Source of the DNA: Sphingomonas sp. Leaf21
GTDB lineage: Bacteria > Pseudomonadota > Alphaproteobacteria > Sphingomonadales > Sphingomonadaceae
NCBI RefSeq assembly: GCF_916858675.1
Contig: NZ_CAKASM010000014.1
Coordinates: 1-64,000, forward strand
Length of the DNA stretch: 64,000 nt
Direction: 5' to 3'
The position numbers and the translations under genes are program-made. The notes beneath the pieces are model-generated. The model had not been told where the DNA came from. It ran no database searches and saw only the letters and a list, made by a program, of their open reading frames with translations. Positions 36,322 to 45,120 of the stretch are shown piece after piece. Numbering within the stretch: position 1 is the first letter of the stretch; each line of letters opens with the position of its first letter.

Positions 36322-38516
36322 CGATCACGCGGTGCGCCGCGCGGCGGGGTGGGGTTGGCCCGGCCATCGCGCGGCGCACCGCCATTGCCGCGCCCGGTCA
36401 CGCGGTCGATCCATGCCTGATCCAGCCGCTGTTGCGGAACGGGGTTCTGCGCTGGCGCCTGGCCGGAGGGCTGTGACGGCACCGCCGCGCCCGGCGGCAA
36501 GGGCTGCTGCAGGGGCACCGGCGCGGCGGGATCGCGACGGGTCGGAATCTCCATCGTCTCGTCACCCTCCTGCGCCTCGCCCGGAAGCGGCTGGGGCAGG
36601 GGATTGCCGTCGGCGTCGACCCCGGCGAAGCCATTGTCGGGCTGGCCGAAATAGCTCTCCTCATCGGGTTCGAGCTGCCATTCGGGCAGGGTGACCTGGG
36701 TGTCGAACTGCTCGATCGGGCGGTTCGCGGTGGCGATGCGCATATAGTCGGCGAATGCCTTGGCGGGCGCGGTGCCGCCGTGCAGCCCCGCCACCGGCTT
36801 GCCGTTGTCGCGGCCCATCCAGACGCCGGTGGTGATCCCGCTGGAGAAGCCCAGGAACCAGCCGTCCTTCGAGCTGCTGGTCGTGCCCGTCTTGCCCGCG
36901 ACCGGACGACCGATCTGCGCGGCGCGGCCGGTGCCGGTGTTGACCGCGGTCTGGAGCAGGTCGGTCATCTCGGCGGCGACGAAGGGCGCGACCAGCACAT
37001 GGCTACGATCCACCTCGTGCGTGTAGATGGTCTGGCCGTTGGCGACGACCTTGGTGATGCCATAGGGGGTGACCTTCACCCCCTTGTTGGCGACGCTGGC
37101 GAAGGCGCTGGTCATGTCGATCACCCGCACCTCCGACGTGCCCAGCACCATCGAGGGATGGGTGTTGACCGGCGTGGTGATGCCGAAGCGGCGCGCCATG
37201 TCGGCGACCGTCTGGAACCCGACCTCCTGGCCCAGCTTCGCCGCCACGGTGTTGAGCGAATAGGCGAAGGCGGTGCGCAGCGAGACGCTGCCCGAATTGC
37301 GGCGCGAATCGTTGCGCGGGGACCAGCCGTCGATGGTGACGGGTTCGTCGACCACCTGGTCCTCGGGCTTGTGCCCCGCCTCCAGCGCGGCGAGATAGAC
37401 GAACAGCTTGAACGCCGAGCCGGGCTGGCGGACCGCCGTCACCGCGCGGTTATAGTTGGTGGAGACGTAATCCTTGCCCCCGACCATCGCCCGTACCGCA
37501 CCGTCGCGGTCCAGGCTGACCAGCGCGCCCTGCGTGCCCTCTGGCGCGTCGGCGCGGATCGCCGAATCGGCGGCACGCTGCATGGTCAGATCGAGCGTGG
37601 TCCACACGTCCAGCGGCGCGCTCTGCTCGTCGATCAGCATGTCAAGCTGGGGCAGCGCCCAGTCGGTGAAATAGCGGACCGAATTCTGCTTGGGTTCGGG
37701 CGCGAGCTTCAATCCTTGCGGATCGGCGTCGGCGGCCTGGGCGGCGGTGATGAAGCCGTTTCGCTCCATCTGGTTGATGACCACGCCCGCACGACCCACC
37801 GCGGCCTCGGCATCGGCGGTCGGCGAATAGTTGGACGGCGCCTTGACCAGTCCGGCGATCACCGCCGCCTCGGACAGGCTCAGATGATCGGCGCCATGGC
37901 CGAAGAATTTGCGGCTCGCGGCGTCGATGCCATAGGCGCCGCCGCCATAATAGACCTTGTTCAGATAGAGTTCGAGGATCTGGTCCTTGGAGAATTTGAG
38001 CTCCATCGCCAGCGCCAGGATCGCCTCGCGGATCTTGCGCCCGAACTTCTTTTGATTGTTCAGGAAAATGGTGCGCGTGATCTGCTGGGTGATGGTCGAG
38101 CCACCCTGTTTCCAGCGCCCTTTTTCAAGGCGTACCTCGACCGAGCGGGCGATGCCGATCGGATCGACGCCGGGATGCTGGCGGAACCGGCGATCCTCGA
38201 CCGCGACGGTGGCGTCGCGCATGACGACCGGAATACGGTCATAGGGCAGCCACTCGCCATAGCTCGGCCCGAGCGAGACGATCACCGTGCCGTCGGCGGC
38301 ATGGACGCGGATCATCTGGCCGTTGGGCGAGGACTTCAATTCCTCGAAGCTCGGCAGCTGCGACTTGGCGACGAACACCGCGACCGCCAGCGCGCCGACG
38401 GCCAGCACGGCCAGGCCGATCAGGATCTGAAGGGTTACGACGATCCGGCGCCGCCAGGGAGAGCGGGGCTTGGAGGAGCGGGGCCGGGGTGACCGGGAAG
38501 ACGACGCGCGAGGCAT
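36297..38516 (-). CDS. Class A penicillin-binding protein (PBP1A-type)
   Basis: A 739-residue bifunctional peptidoglycan synthase of the inner membrane. After a basic cytoplasmic tail and one membrane segment (about 28-50) comes the GT51 domain with VAVEDRRFRQHPGVD (catalytic Glu) and GGSTITQQITRTIFL. The transpeptidase domain has the SxxK serine in QPGSAFKLFVY, SxN in YSLNTVAAKL and KTG in AGKTGTTSS. The C-terminal 110 residues are rich in Pro, Gln and Gly and look disordered. The ATG at 38516 precedes the basic tail. Confidence 0.96.
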   Translation of the reverse strand: MPRASSSRSPRPRSSKPRSPWRRRIVVTLQILIGLAVLAVGALAVAVFVAKSQLPSFEELKSSPNGQMIRVHAADGTVIVSLGPSYGEWLPYDRIPVVMRDATVAVEDRRFRQHPGVDPIGIARSVEVRLEKGRWKQGGSTITQQITRTIFLNNQKKFGRKIREAILALAMELKFSKDQILELYLNKVYYGGGAYGIDAASRKFFGHGADHLSLSEAAVIAGLVKAPSNYSPTADAEAAVGRAGVVINQMERNGFITAAQAADADPQGLKLAPEPKQNSVRYFTDWALPQLDMLIDEQSAPLDVWTTLDLTMQRAADSAIRADAPEGTQGALVSLDRDGAVRAMVGGKDYVSTNYNRAVTAVRQPGSAFKLFVYLAALEAGHKPEDQVVDEPVTIDGWSPRNDSRRNSGSVSLRTAFAYSLNTVAAKLGQEVGFQTVADMARRFGITTPVNTHPSMVLGTSEVRVIDMTSAFASVANKGVKVTPYGITKVVANGQTIYTHEVDRSHVLVAPFVAAEMTDLLQTAVNTGTGRAAQIGRPVAGKTGTTSSSKDGWFLGFSSGITTGVWMGRDNGKPVAGLHGGTAPAKAFADYMRIATANRPIEQFDTQVTLPEWQLEPDEESYFGQPDNGFAGVDADGNPLPQPLPGEAQEGDETMEIPTRRDPAAPVPLQQPLPPGAAVPSQPSGQAPAQNPVPQQRLDQAWIDRVTGRGNGGAPRDGRANPTPPRGAPRDRQDDRPYQ

Positions 38517-38703
38517 GGGACGGATCGCGAATTACAGGGCTTTGAACATGACCACAAGCGGGCGATGCCCGAGCGCGGGTTTCGGGGCGATGAACCAAAG
38601 ATCGCGCAAGCAGCGCAAAGTTGTTAATTTTTTAGAGGGGATGCGCTAGTAAAGGAGCAACGCCTACTTCCGTCTGGGGGCGTAAGTGGCGGAAAGGACA
38701 GGG

Positions 38704-39294
38704 ATGGAACAGGTCGAACAGCAGCAAAGCGCGTCGGCGGAACGTCGGACGGGCCAGCGGCATTCGGCGGTCCTCCTGCTGGGCAAGGTCTGCGGCGACG
38801 CGCCCGGCGTCTGCCTCGTCCATAATATTTCGAGCAGCGGCCTGATGGCGCGATTCGTCGCGGTCCCGACAGTCGGCGACGCCATCTGTATCGAGGTGCG
38901 CGGCCTGCCGCCCATTCCCGGCACCGTGCGCTGGGTGCGTGGCCAGAAGGCCGGCGTGCAGTTCGACACGCTGCAACCCTATGAGCGCATCTTCTCGTCG
39001 GAGAATGAGGACGGCACGATCCCGCGCCCGCCACGCTTCCCGGTGACGCTGTCGGCGGAGGTGCGGCTGGGAGACCGGAAGTTCCCCAGCGAGCTGCTCG
39101 ACGTCTCGGCGGGGGGCGCCAAGCTGCGCGGCGACGACACGGTCCGGCCGGGCCTGACCGGGCATGTCGTCATCCGGCCGATGAACACGTCGCTGTTCGG
39201 CACGATCTGCTGGGTGAAGGACGGCCGGTTCGGCTTCCGCTTCGTTTCCCCCCTGCCGCTCGACACCCTCGCCGCGATCGTCGCGGCGCGGTGA
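38704..39294 (+). CDS. Tandem PilZ-domain protein
   Basis: A 196-residue cytosolic protein made of two PilZ-like domains. The first (about 13-95) has the full c-di-GMP motif, RTGQR near the start of the domain and NISSSG. The second (about 108-190) has only PPRFP and DVSAGG, so the arginine box is shortened. The start at 38704 follows GGAAAGGA; a GTG at 38686 is possible. It sits alone between PBP1A and a repeat-rich gap. Function: probable c-di-GMP effector; target unknown. Confidence 0.88.
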   Translation: MEQVEQQQSASAERRTGQRHSAVLLLGKVCGDAPGVCLVHNISSSGLMARFVAVPTVGDAICIEVRGLPPIPGTVRWVRGQKAGVQFDTLQPYERIFSSENEDGTIPRPPRFPVTLSAEVRLGDRKFPSELLDVSAGGAKLRGDDTVRPGLTGHVVIRPMNTSLFGTICWVKDGRFGFRFVSPLPLDTLAAIVAAR

Positions 39295-39304
39295 TCTGTC
39301 ACCA

Positions 39305-39504
39305 CCCTCGCCCCCGGACAGGGGAGAGGGTTGGCGGAGCTTGCCAACTCGCTGGCTAGCATAGCCTGGGTGAGGGGTTGGGCGAGCCGAAGGCTCGCGC
39401 GCTCGCTCAGCGAGCGCAGCACCCTTCACCCAGCTCCGACTGGGCCTTTGCTACGCAAAGACCAAGTCTGCGCAACCCTCTCCCCCTCGAAGAGGGGCGA
39501 GGGG
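39305..39504. repeat. MITE-like palindromic element with ~30-base terminal inverted repeats
   Basis: The left end, CCCTCGCCCC...GGGGAGAGGGTTG (39305-39333), is the reverse complement of the right end, CAACCCTCTCCCC...GGGGCGAGGG (39473-39503), apart from the small loops. Between them are further hairpins such as GAGCCGAAGGCTC and CGCTCGCTCAGCGAGCG, and CTTTGCTACGCAAAG. There is no transposase frame. The element fills most of the gap 39295-39597 between the PilZ gene and tRNA-Leu. Confidence 0.75.
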
Positions 39505-39597
39505 GTGAAGGATCTCGAAATGACGGTTTGCCCGCGCCCTCGCCGGGACCATCGCTGGCTGGGCCAGTGTCCCTTGTCAGCGATGTCCGAAAATATC

Positions 39598-39686
39598 TGG
39601 TGCGGTCGAGAAGACTCGAACTTCCACGGCCTTTCGGCCACAACGACCTCAACGTTGCGCGTCTACCAATTCCGCCACGACCGCAC
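39598..39686 (-). tRNA. tRNA-Leu (anticodon GAG)
   Basis: The minus strand folds into a class II tRNA. The 7-base acceptor pairs GTGCGGT with ACCGCAC, followed by an encoded CCA (39598-39600). The D arm contains GGCGGAATTGGTAGACGCG, the anticodon stem CAACG/CGTTG encloses the loop TTGAGGT with anticodon GAG, then a long variable arm (GTGGCCGAAAGGCC) and the T arm GTTCGAGTC. GAG reads CUU/CUC leucine codons. Confidence 0.96.
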
Positions 39687-39834
39687 TCGATAGTCACCAC
39701 CGGCAAGCCGGAGGGCTGGTAGGCGGGTGCCCCTAGCAAAGCGATCCGGGCAGCGCAATGCCTTTCGTGAGCATCGTCCGTCATCACCGGGCGAATGGCT
39801 ATCCCGGGCCGGGCATCCCGCCTAGGAGGAGCGC

Positions 39835-41190
39835 ATGACGTCCCATCTTCGCCCCGACCGGGCCGAGACGCGCCGACTGCTCGGGCTTGCCTGGCCGGTG
39901 GTGCTGACCGGCCTCAACTGGACCATCCTGCACGTCACCGATGTCGTCGTGGTGGGCCGTGTCGGCGAGCATGAGGTCGCCGCGCTCTCCGCCAGTCGAT
40001 CGCTGACCTATGTCGCGATCGTCACCGGCCTGTCCTGGCTGTCGGGCGTGCTCGTCCGCGCCGCGCGCGCCGATGGGGCGGGGGACCTGCCCGAAACGGG
40101 GCAGGCGCTGCGCGACGGGCTGGTCCTGGGGGCGATGCTGGGGGTCGCGGCGATGCTGATCCTGGGGCTGGGCGGCGCGTTCCTGTTGCGCGCGATCGGG
40201 GTGACCCCGTCGTTGGTCGAGCCGGGCGCGCGCGTGGTCGCGGTGATGGCGCTGGGCTATCCCTTCCAGCTCGTGCTCGTCGCCGCCAGCTTCTTCCTGG
40301 AGGGGATCAGCCGCCCGCGACGGGTGACGATGGTCAACCTGTCGATCCTGCCGATCAACGCGTTGCTTGCATGGGGGCTGGCTGGCGGCGAGATGGGGCT
40401 TCCCGCGCTGGGGGCGGTGGGTGCCGCCTGGGCCACCGTCATCGCCTCGGCGCTAGGCGCGGTGGCGATGGTGGCGAGCGCGACGACATTGCCGCGCGGC
40501 GGATTGCGCGGCGTGCGGCGGCTCGACCGCGCCGCCTGGAAGCCGACTCTGGCCGGTGCCTGGGGCCTGGCGCGATTCGGGCTGGTCCCCGCCATCGCTT
40601 CGGGGCTGGAGCTGGCGGGGTTTGCGATCCTGATCGCGCTGTCGACCCGGCTGGGCGATGCGACCGCGCATGGTTTCCAGATCGTCTTCTCGATCCACAA
40701 CGTCACCTTCGCACTGGCGCTGGGCCTGGGCTCGGCGGCGGGGGTGCGCGCGGGCAACGCGGTGGGCGAGGGCATGGCGAGCGCCGCCGTGCCGCGCACG
40801 CTGCTGGCGGTCGCGCTCGCCGCGCTGGCGATGGGGACGTGCAGCCTCGTGCTTCTCGCCGGGGCCGGGCCGGTAGTCCGGCTGTTCCCCGCCCAGCCCG
40901 AAGCGCATGTGGCTGCGGTCGCGATGCTGATGATCTGGCTGCCCTTCATCCTGTTCGACGGGGTGCAGGTGGTGCTGGTCTATGCCTTGCGCTCGCTGGG
41001 CGATCAGGTCGCGGCGGGGATCAACAGCATCATCGCCTATTTCGTCGTCACCGGCGGCGCGGGCTGGTGGCTGGTCGAGCAGGGATGGGGCGCGCAGGGG
41101 CTCGCCATGGCCTCGGGCGCGGGGATGCTCGTCGCCGCGCTGCTCCACGGTGCGCGGTTCGGGATCGTCGCGCGGCGGCTGCGGGGGTAG
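39835..41190 (+). CDS. MATE family efflux transporter
   Basis: A 451-residue protein with twelve predicted membrane segments in two halves. The N-terminal LLGLAWPVVLTGLNWTILHVTDVVVVGRVGEHEVAALSAS block and the second-half GFQIVFSIHNVTFALALGLGSAAGVRAGNAVGEG block are MATE signatures. It should export cationic compounds or metabolites using a proton or sodium gradient (DinF/NorM type); the substrate cannot be inferred. It stands alone after the tRNA gene. Confidence 0.93.
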   Translation: MTSHLRPDRAETRRLLGLAWPVVLTGLNWTILHVTDVVVVGRVGEHEVAALSASRSLTYVAIVTGLSWLSGVLVRAARADGAGDLPETGQALRDGLVLGAMLGVAAMLILGLGGAFLLRAIGVTPSLVEPGARVVAVMALGYPFQLVLVAASFFLEGISRPRRVTMVNLSILPINALLAWGLAGGEMGLPALGAVGAAWATVIASALGAVAMVASATTLPRGGLRGVRRLDRAAWKPTLAGAWGLARFGLVPAIASGLELAGFAILIALSTRLGDATAHGFQIVFSIHNVTFALALGLGSAAGVRAGNAVGEGMASAAVPRTLLAVALAALAMGTCSLVLLAGAGPVVRLFPAQPEAHVAAVAMLMIWLPFILFDGVQVVLVYALRSLGDQVAAGINSIIAYFVVTGGAGWWLVEQGWGAQGLAMASGAGMLVAALLHGARFGIVARRLRG

Positions 41191-41250
41191 CGTGGCCTTC
41201 GACGTGAACGGAGCGAGAGGGGCCTGGCGGGATTTCCCCGCCCCTGTCCG

Positions 41251-41976
41251 TCAGTTCCCGCCGCCCTCGCCCGCGAAGCTCAGGTCCAGCCGCTTGGAGC
41301 TGGGCGGCACGTCGAGCTTGGCCGAGTTGAAATCGATCGACGCGCCGGGGCCCAGCGTCCGTTGCTGCGGCGCGATCGCCCAGGAGAAGACGACGCGGCC
41401 CTGGGCATCCTTCAGCTCGGCGCGAAGGTCGGGCACGCGCTGCTGATTCGAGGAGGGATTGATGATCTGGCCCGAAATGGCGAACAGTTCCGACCCGTTC
41501 TCCAGCTCGCGCCGCTCGATCGGGTTGGAGCGGAGTTCGAGCGCGGACTCGGTGCTGCCCAGGCCGAGCCAGCCGCCGATCCCCGGCATACCCGTCCACA
41601 GGATCGCCGCCGTCGCGATCAGCATCAACAGCCCCGCCGCGACCGCGCCGATCGTCCAGCGACGCACCGGGTTGCGACGCGCGCGAAAGGGAGCGCGGTG
41701 GGCGAAGGCGTCGAACCCGGCCTGGTCCTGCGACAGGATCGGCGGGGCGGGGGGCGGCACGATGACCGGCGGCGGGGCCGACGCCTCGACCCCGCCGTCC
41801 GGCGACGCGCCGTCGGGGGCGGCCATCGCCACCGGCGGCAACGGCAATTCGGGTTCGGGCGGGGACTGGAACCAGCTGTGGCGGCAATTGGCGCAGCGCA
41901 CGGTCCGACCCTCTGGCCCGATCGCGCTGTCGGGCACCAGATAGCGGGTGCGGCACTCGGGGCATTCGAGGATCAT
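41251..41976 (-). CDS. MJ0042-type zinc-ribbon membrane protein
   Basis: A 241-residue protein whose first 40 residues form a zinc finger, MILECPECRTRYLVPDSAIG and then VRCANCRHSWF (CPxC...CxxC, the MJ0042 zinc-finger domain). A proline-rich linker and one membrane segment (about 130-150) lead to a periplasmic domain with LFAISGQIINPSSNQQRVPDLRAEL, a DUF3426-like part. The function is unknown. It is divergent from ftsE with 144 bases between starts, a common alphaproteobacterial arrangement. Confidence 0.9.
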   Translation of the reverse strand: MILECPECRTRYLVPDSAIGPEGRTVRCANCRHSWFQSPPEPELPLPPVAMAAPDGASPDGGVEASAPPPVIVPPPAPPILSQDQAGFDAFAHRAPFRARRNPVRRWTIGAVAAGLLMLIATAAILWTGMPGIGGWLGLGSTESALELRSNPIERRELENGSELFAISGQIINPSSNQQRVPDLRAELKDAQGRVVFSWAIAPQQRTLGPGASIDFNSAKLDVPPSSKRLDLSFAGEGGGN

Positions 41977-42120
41977 GCGGGCGGGCACTTCAACGGACAG
42001 GACGGAGCGGCGGACGGACGGGCCATCGGCTTCATGTCCCCCCACAGGTCCAGTAAGCACGCCGCCCATATGCGTGGCAAGCTTGAAGCGCGGGGCGGGC
42101 CATGCCAAGGCCCTGCAAGC

Positions 42121-42867
42121 ATGGCGAACATCGTCCAGTTCGAAAATGTCGGCCTGCGCTACGGCGCGGGCGAGGAAACCCTGTGCGACGTCAGCTTTAC
42201 GCTGCGCTCGGGGCAATTCTATTTCCTGACCGGGGCCAGTGGCGCGGGCAAGACGTCGCTGCTGCGCCTTTTATATCTGTCGCAGCGTCCCAGTCGGGGA
42301 ATCATCCGGCTATTTGGTGAGGATGCGGTGATCCTGCCGCGCGACCGCCTGCCCGGATTCCGGCGGAGGATCGGGGTGGTGTTCCAGGATTTCCGCCTGA
42401 TCCCGCATCTGTCGGCGGCGGACAACATGGCGCTGCCGCTGCGTGTCGCCGGGATGGCCGAATCGGAGATCGCACGGGCGGTGCGCGAGATGCTGGCGTG
42501 GATCGGCCTGTCCGAGCGCGCAGGCGCGCGGCCCGCGACGCTGTCGGGCGGCGAGCAACAGCGGGTGGCGATCGCCCGCGCGGTGATCGCGCGCCCCGAA
42601 CTGCTGGTCGCCGACGAGCCGACCGGCAATGTCGATCCGGTGATGGCGGAGCGGCTGCTCCATCTCTTCCAGTCGCTCCACCGGCTGGGTACGACGGTGG
42701 TGATGGCGACGCATGACTGGCATCTGATCGACCGGGTGCCCGGCGCGTACCATTTGCACCTCGACCATGGGCGGCTGGTCGATCCCGATCTGCCCGATCC
42801 CACCCTGCCCCCCGCGTCGGCGCCGATGGAGCCGCGTCCCTCGACCATCGTGCGGAGCGGGCTGTGA
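42121..42867 (+). CDS. ftsE: Cell division ATP-binding protein FtsE
   Basis: ATPase of the FtsEX complex, which activates periplasmic peptidoglycan hydrolases at the septum. The 248-residue ABC protein has Walker A GASGAGKTS, the Q-loop VFQDFRLIPHLSAADNM, the signature LSGGEQQRVAIARA and Walker B LLVADEPTGNVDP. It ends with an extra Pro-rich tail of about 25 residues. It overlaps ftsX by four bases in an ftsE-ftsX-ydcF-plsC operon. Confidence 0.96.
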   Translation: MANIVQFENVGLRYGAGEETLCDVSFTLRSGQFYFLTGASGAGKTSLLRLLYLSQRPSRGIIRLFGEDAVILPRDRLPGFRRRIGVVFQDFRLIPHLSAADNMALPLRVAGMAESEIARAVREMLAWIGLSERAGARPATLSGGEQQRVAIARAVIARPELLVADEPTGNVDPVMAERLLHLFQSLHRLGTTVVMATHDWHLIDRVPGAYHLHLDHGRLVDPDLPDPTLPPASAPMEPRPSTIVRSGL

Positions 42868-43763
42868 CGCGGGGGGGCAAGCCACGCGCGACGGGAGCGG
42901 AGGCGCGGGCGCTCGACGATGTCGGTGGCGCGCACGTCATGAGCTGGGTGATCGCGATCATGCTGTTCCTGACGCTGTTGGCGGGCGCGGCGGGACTGGG
43001 CACGGCGCGCGCGGCGGGGGCGCTCGATCGGCAGATGGCGGGGCGGCTGACCGTCCAGATCGTCGAGGGCGAGGCGCAGCGCCGCGACGCGGCGGCGGCG
43101 CGCGTGCTGGCGGTGCTGCGCGGCCTGCCCGACGTCGCCCGCGCGACCCCGGTGCCGCAGGCCGATCTCGCGCGCATGTTGCAACCCTGGCTGGGCGCGG
43201 ATGCGGCCGCCGCCGGGCTGCCGGTGCCCGCGCTGATCGACGTCGACCTGAAGACCGACGAAGCGGCCACCGTCGCGCGCGTCGGCGCGGCGGTGGCGCG
43301 TGCCAGCCCGGCGGCGCGCGTCGATGCACATGCGACCTGGCTGGGTCCGGTCGGGCGGCTGCTCGACACCGCCGCCTGGCTGGCGGGGGCGATCATCCTG
43401 CTGATGCTGGGGGCGACGACGGCGGTGGTCATGCTGGCGGCGCGCGCCGGGCTGGAGGCGCACCGCGCGACGATCGAGGTCATCCACATGCTGGGCGCCA
43501 CCGACCGGCAGGTCGCCCGGCTGTTCCAGCGGCGGATCGCGCTCGATGCCGGTATCGGCGCGGCGGGCGGCAGCCTGGTCGCGGGCGTCCTGATCGCATT
43601 CGTCGCGCGACAGGTCGGCGCCCTCGATTCGGAATTGCTGAGCGGGATGCAATTGGGGGCGGGGGATGTCGCGCTGATGATCGCGCTGCCCTTCGCCTTC
43701 GTCGCGCTGGCCGTGGTCGCGGCGCGACTGGCGGTGCTCGCGCAGATGCGGCGGATGCTCTGA
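42864..43763 (+). CDS. ftsX: Cell division protein FtsX (permease subunit)
   Basis: A 299-residue membrane partner of FtsE, with four membrane segments (one near the N-terminus at about 28-48, three in the C-terminal half), an external loop containing LRGLPDVARATPVPQADL, and EVIHMLGATDRQVARLFQRRIALDAG, the FtsX/permease motif. It has no ATPase itself. The GTG start overlaps ftsE and its stop overlaps ydcF by one base. Confidence 0.93.
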   Translation: MTRGGKPRATGAEARALDDVGGAHVMSWVIAIMLFLTLLAGAAGLGTARAAGALDRQMAGRLTVQIVEGEAQRRDAAAARVLAVLRGLPDVARATPVPQADLARMLQPWLGADAAAAGLPVPALIDVDLKTDEAATVARVGAAVARASPAARVDAHATWLGPVGRLLDTAAWLAGAIILLMLGATTAVVMLAARAGLEAHRATIEVIHMLGATDRQVARLFQRRIALDAGIGAAGGSLVAGVLIAFVARQVGALDSELLSGMQLGAGDVALMIALPFAFVALAVVAARLAVLAQMRRML

Positions 43764-44296
43764 TGCTGCGGCTGTTCGGCCTGGTCGCGCTCGTCTGGAG
43801 CCTGGGGTTCGCGGCGTTCATGCTGACCCTGCCGCATCCGCTGGAGCACAATACCACCGATGCGATCGTGGTCCCGACCGGCGGACCGGGGCGGATCGAT
43901 CGCGGCATCGCCCTGCTCCAGGCGCATCAGGCCAAGCGGATGCTGGTCACCGGCGTCGCGCCGGGCGTACGGCCGATCGACCTGGCGCGAACCTACAGGA
44001 CGTCGCCCAAGCTGTTCGCCTGTTGCATCGACCTGGGCGCGGAGGCGGTCGACACCCGCTCCAACGCCGAGGAGACGGCCAATTGGGTACGGCAGCACGG
44101 CTATCGCACCGTGCGGCTGGTCACCTCCGACTGGCATCTGCCGCGCGCGCGCATGGAACTGACCGCCGCATTGGGACGCGACGTGCTGGTGCTGGGCGAC
44201 GGGGTTCCGTCCGACCCGCGGATCGGGACGCTGGTCAACGAATATAACAAGCTGATCCTGCGCCGGATCGCGCTTTGGACGGGAGTGGGGGCGTGA
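43763..44296 (+). CDS. YdcF family (DUF218) protein
   Basis: A 177-residue protein with an N-terminal membrane segment (LRLFGLVALVWSLGFAAFML) and the DUF218 core: DAIVVPTGGPGRIDRGIALL, MLVTGVA, TRSNAEETANWVRQHGYRTVRLVTSDWHLPRARMEL. The family includes SanA and ElyC, which act in envelope integrity and lipid-carrier metabolism. Conserved placement directly after ftsEX supports an envelope role. It overlaps ftsX by one base and plsC by four. Confidence 0.92.
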   Translation: MLRLFGLVALVWSLGFAAFMLTLPHPLEHNTTDAIVVPTGGPGRIDRGIALLQAHQAKRMLVTGVAPGVRPIDLARTYRTSPKLFACCIDLGAEAVDTRSNAEETANWVRQHGYRTVRLVTSDWHLPRARMELTAALGRDVLVLGDGVPSDPRIGTLVNEYNKLILRRIALWTGVGA

Positions 44297-44988
44297 TCCT
44301 GTTTCGCAACATCATGTTCGTGGCGATCTTCTATCCGGTGTCGGCGGTGATGGCGCTGCTGTCGCCGCTGATCGCGGTCGGGGGGCGGCGCGCGGTGGTC
44401 CATTGGGCGACGAGCTGGACGCGCTTCCACCGGATCTGCACCCGCTGGATCCTGGGCATCCGCGTCCGGGTCGAAGGGACGCGGCCGACGACGCCCGCGC
44501 TTTACCCCGCCAAGCATCAGGCGATGTTCGAGACGATGGAGCTGCAACGCATCCTGGGCGCTCCCGCCATGGTGCTGAAGCGTGAACTGGCCAACATCCC
44601 GCTCTGGGGCTGGGCGGTGCGCAAATATGGCGCGATCGTCGTCGACCGTTCGGCGTCGGCGAAGGCTATGCGCGGGATGATGCGCGATGCCCAGGTCGCG
44701 GTGAAACAGGGCCGCGCGATCATGATCTTTCCCGAAGGCACGCGGGTCAAACCCGGCGAGATGCCGCCGCTGAAGCCCGGCTTCGCGGGGCTTTATCGGA
44801 TGCTGAACCTGCCGGTGGTGCCGGTCGCGACCGATTCGGGGCTGGTCTGGCCGCGAAAGGGCCTGAAGCGGCCGGGGGTGGTCACGCTTCGCTTCGGCGA
44901 GGTGATCCCGCCGGGCCTGCCGCGCGCGGAGGCGGAGGCGCGGGTTCACGCCGCGATGAATGCGCTGGAGCAAAATCCTCCCCTGTAA
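44293..44988 (+). CDS. plsC: 1-acyl-sn-glycerol-3-phosphate acyltransferase
   Basis: It acylates lysophosphatidate to phosphatidate, at the inner membrane. The 231-residue protein has two hydrophobic stretches near the N-terminus, the first acyltransferase motif as AKHQAMFETM and the second as IMIFPEGTRVKPGE. Motif 1 is HX4E instead of HX4D. The GTG start at 44293 overlaps ydcF. The C-terminal codons (QNPPL and stop) lie inside a repeat element starting at 44975. Confidence 0.92.
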   Translation: MILFRNIMFVAIFYPVSAVMALLSPLIAVGGRRAVVHWATSWTRFHRICTRWILGIRVRVEGTRPTTPALYPAKHQAMFETMELQRILGAPAMVLKRELANIPLWGWAVRKYGAIVVDRSASAKAMRGMMRDAQVAVKQGRAIMIFPEGTRVKPGEMPPLKPGFAGLYRMLNLPVVPVATDSGLVWPRKGLKRPGVVTLRFGEVIPPGLPRAEAEARVHAAMNALEQNPPL

Positions 44989-45117
44989 GGGGAGGGGGAC
45001 CGCCGCGAAGCGGTGGTGGAGGGGGTGTGCCGCTGGGGACGTCGCCTGTGGCGCTGCCCCTCCACCACCCGGCTGCGCCAGGCGGTCCCCCTCCCCAAGC
45101 CTAGCTTGGAAAGGATT
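44975..45117. repeat. Inverted-repeat element between plsC and tyrC, likely bidirectional terminator
   Basis: The left arm (44975-45026) and right arm (45056-45117) are imperfect reverse complements: AGGGGAGGGGGACCGCC on the left answers GGCGGTCCCCCTCCCC on the right, and GGTGGTGGAGGGG answers CCCCTCCACCACC. The intervening 30 bases are a short loop. The element reaches from within the last codons of plsC to three bases from the tyrC stop. Similar arm sequence occurs at 33935-33959. Confidence 0.8.
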
Positions 45118-45120
45118 CTA

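Noticed and set aside
39338..39480. CRISPR-like array in the repeat-rich gap
   Set aside because: The hairpins are nested palindromes of one element; there are no regularly spaced direct repeats or cas genes.
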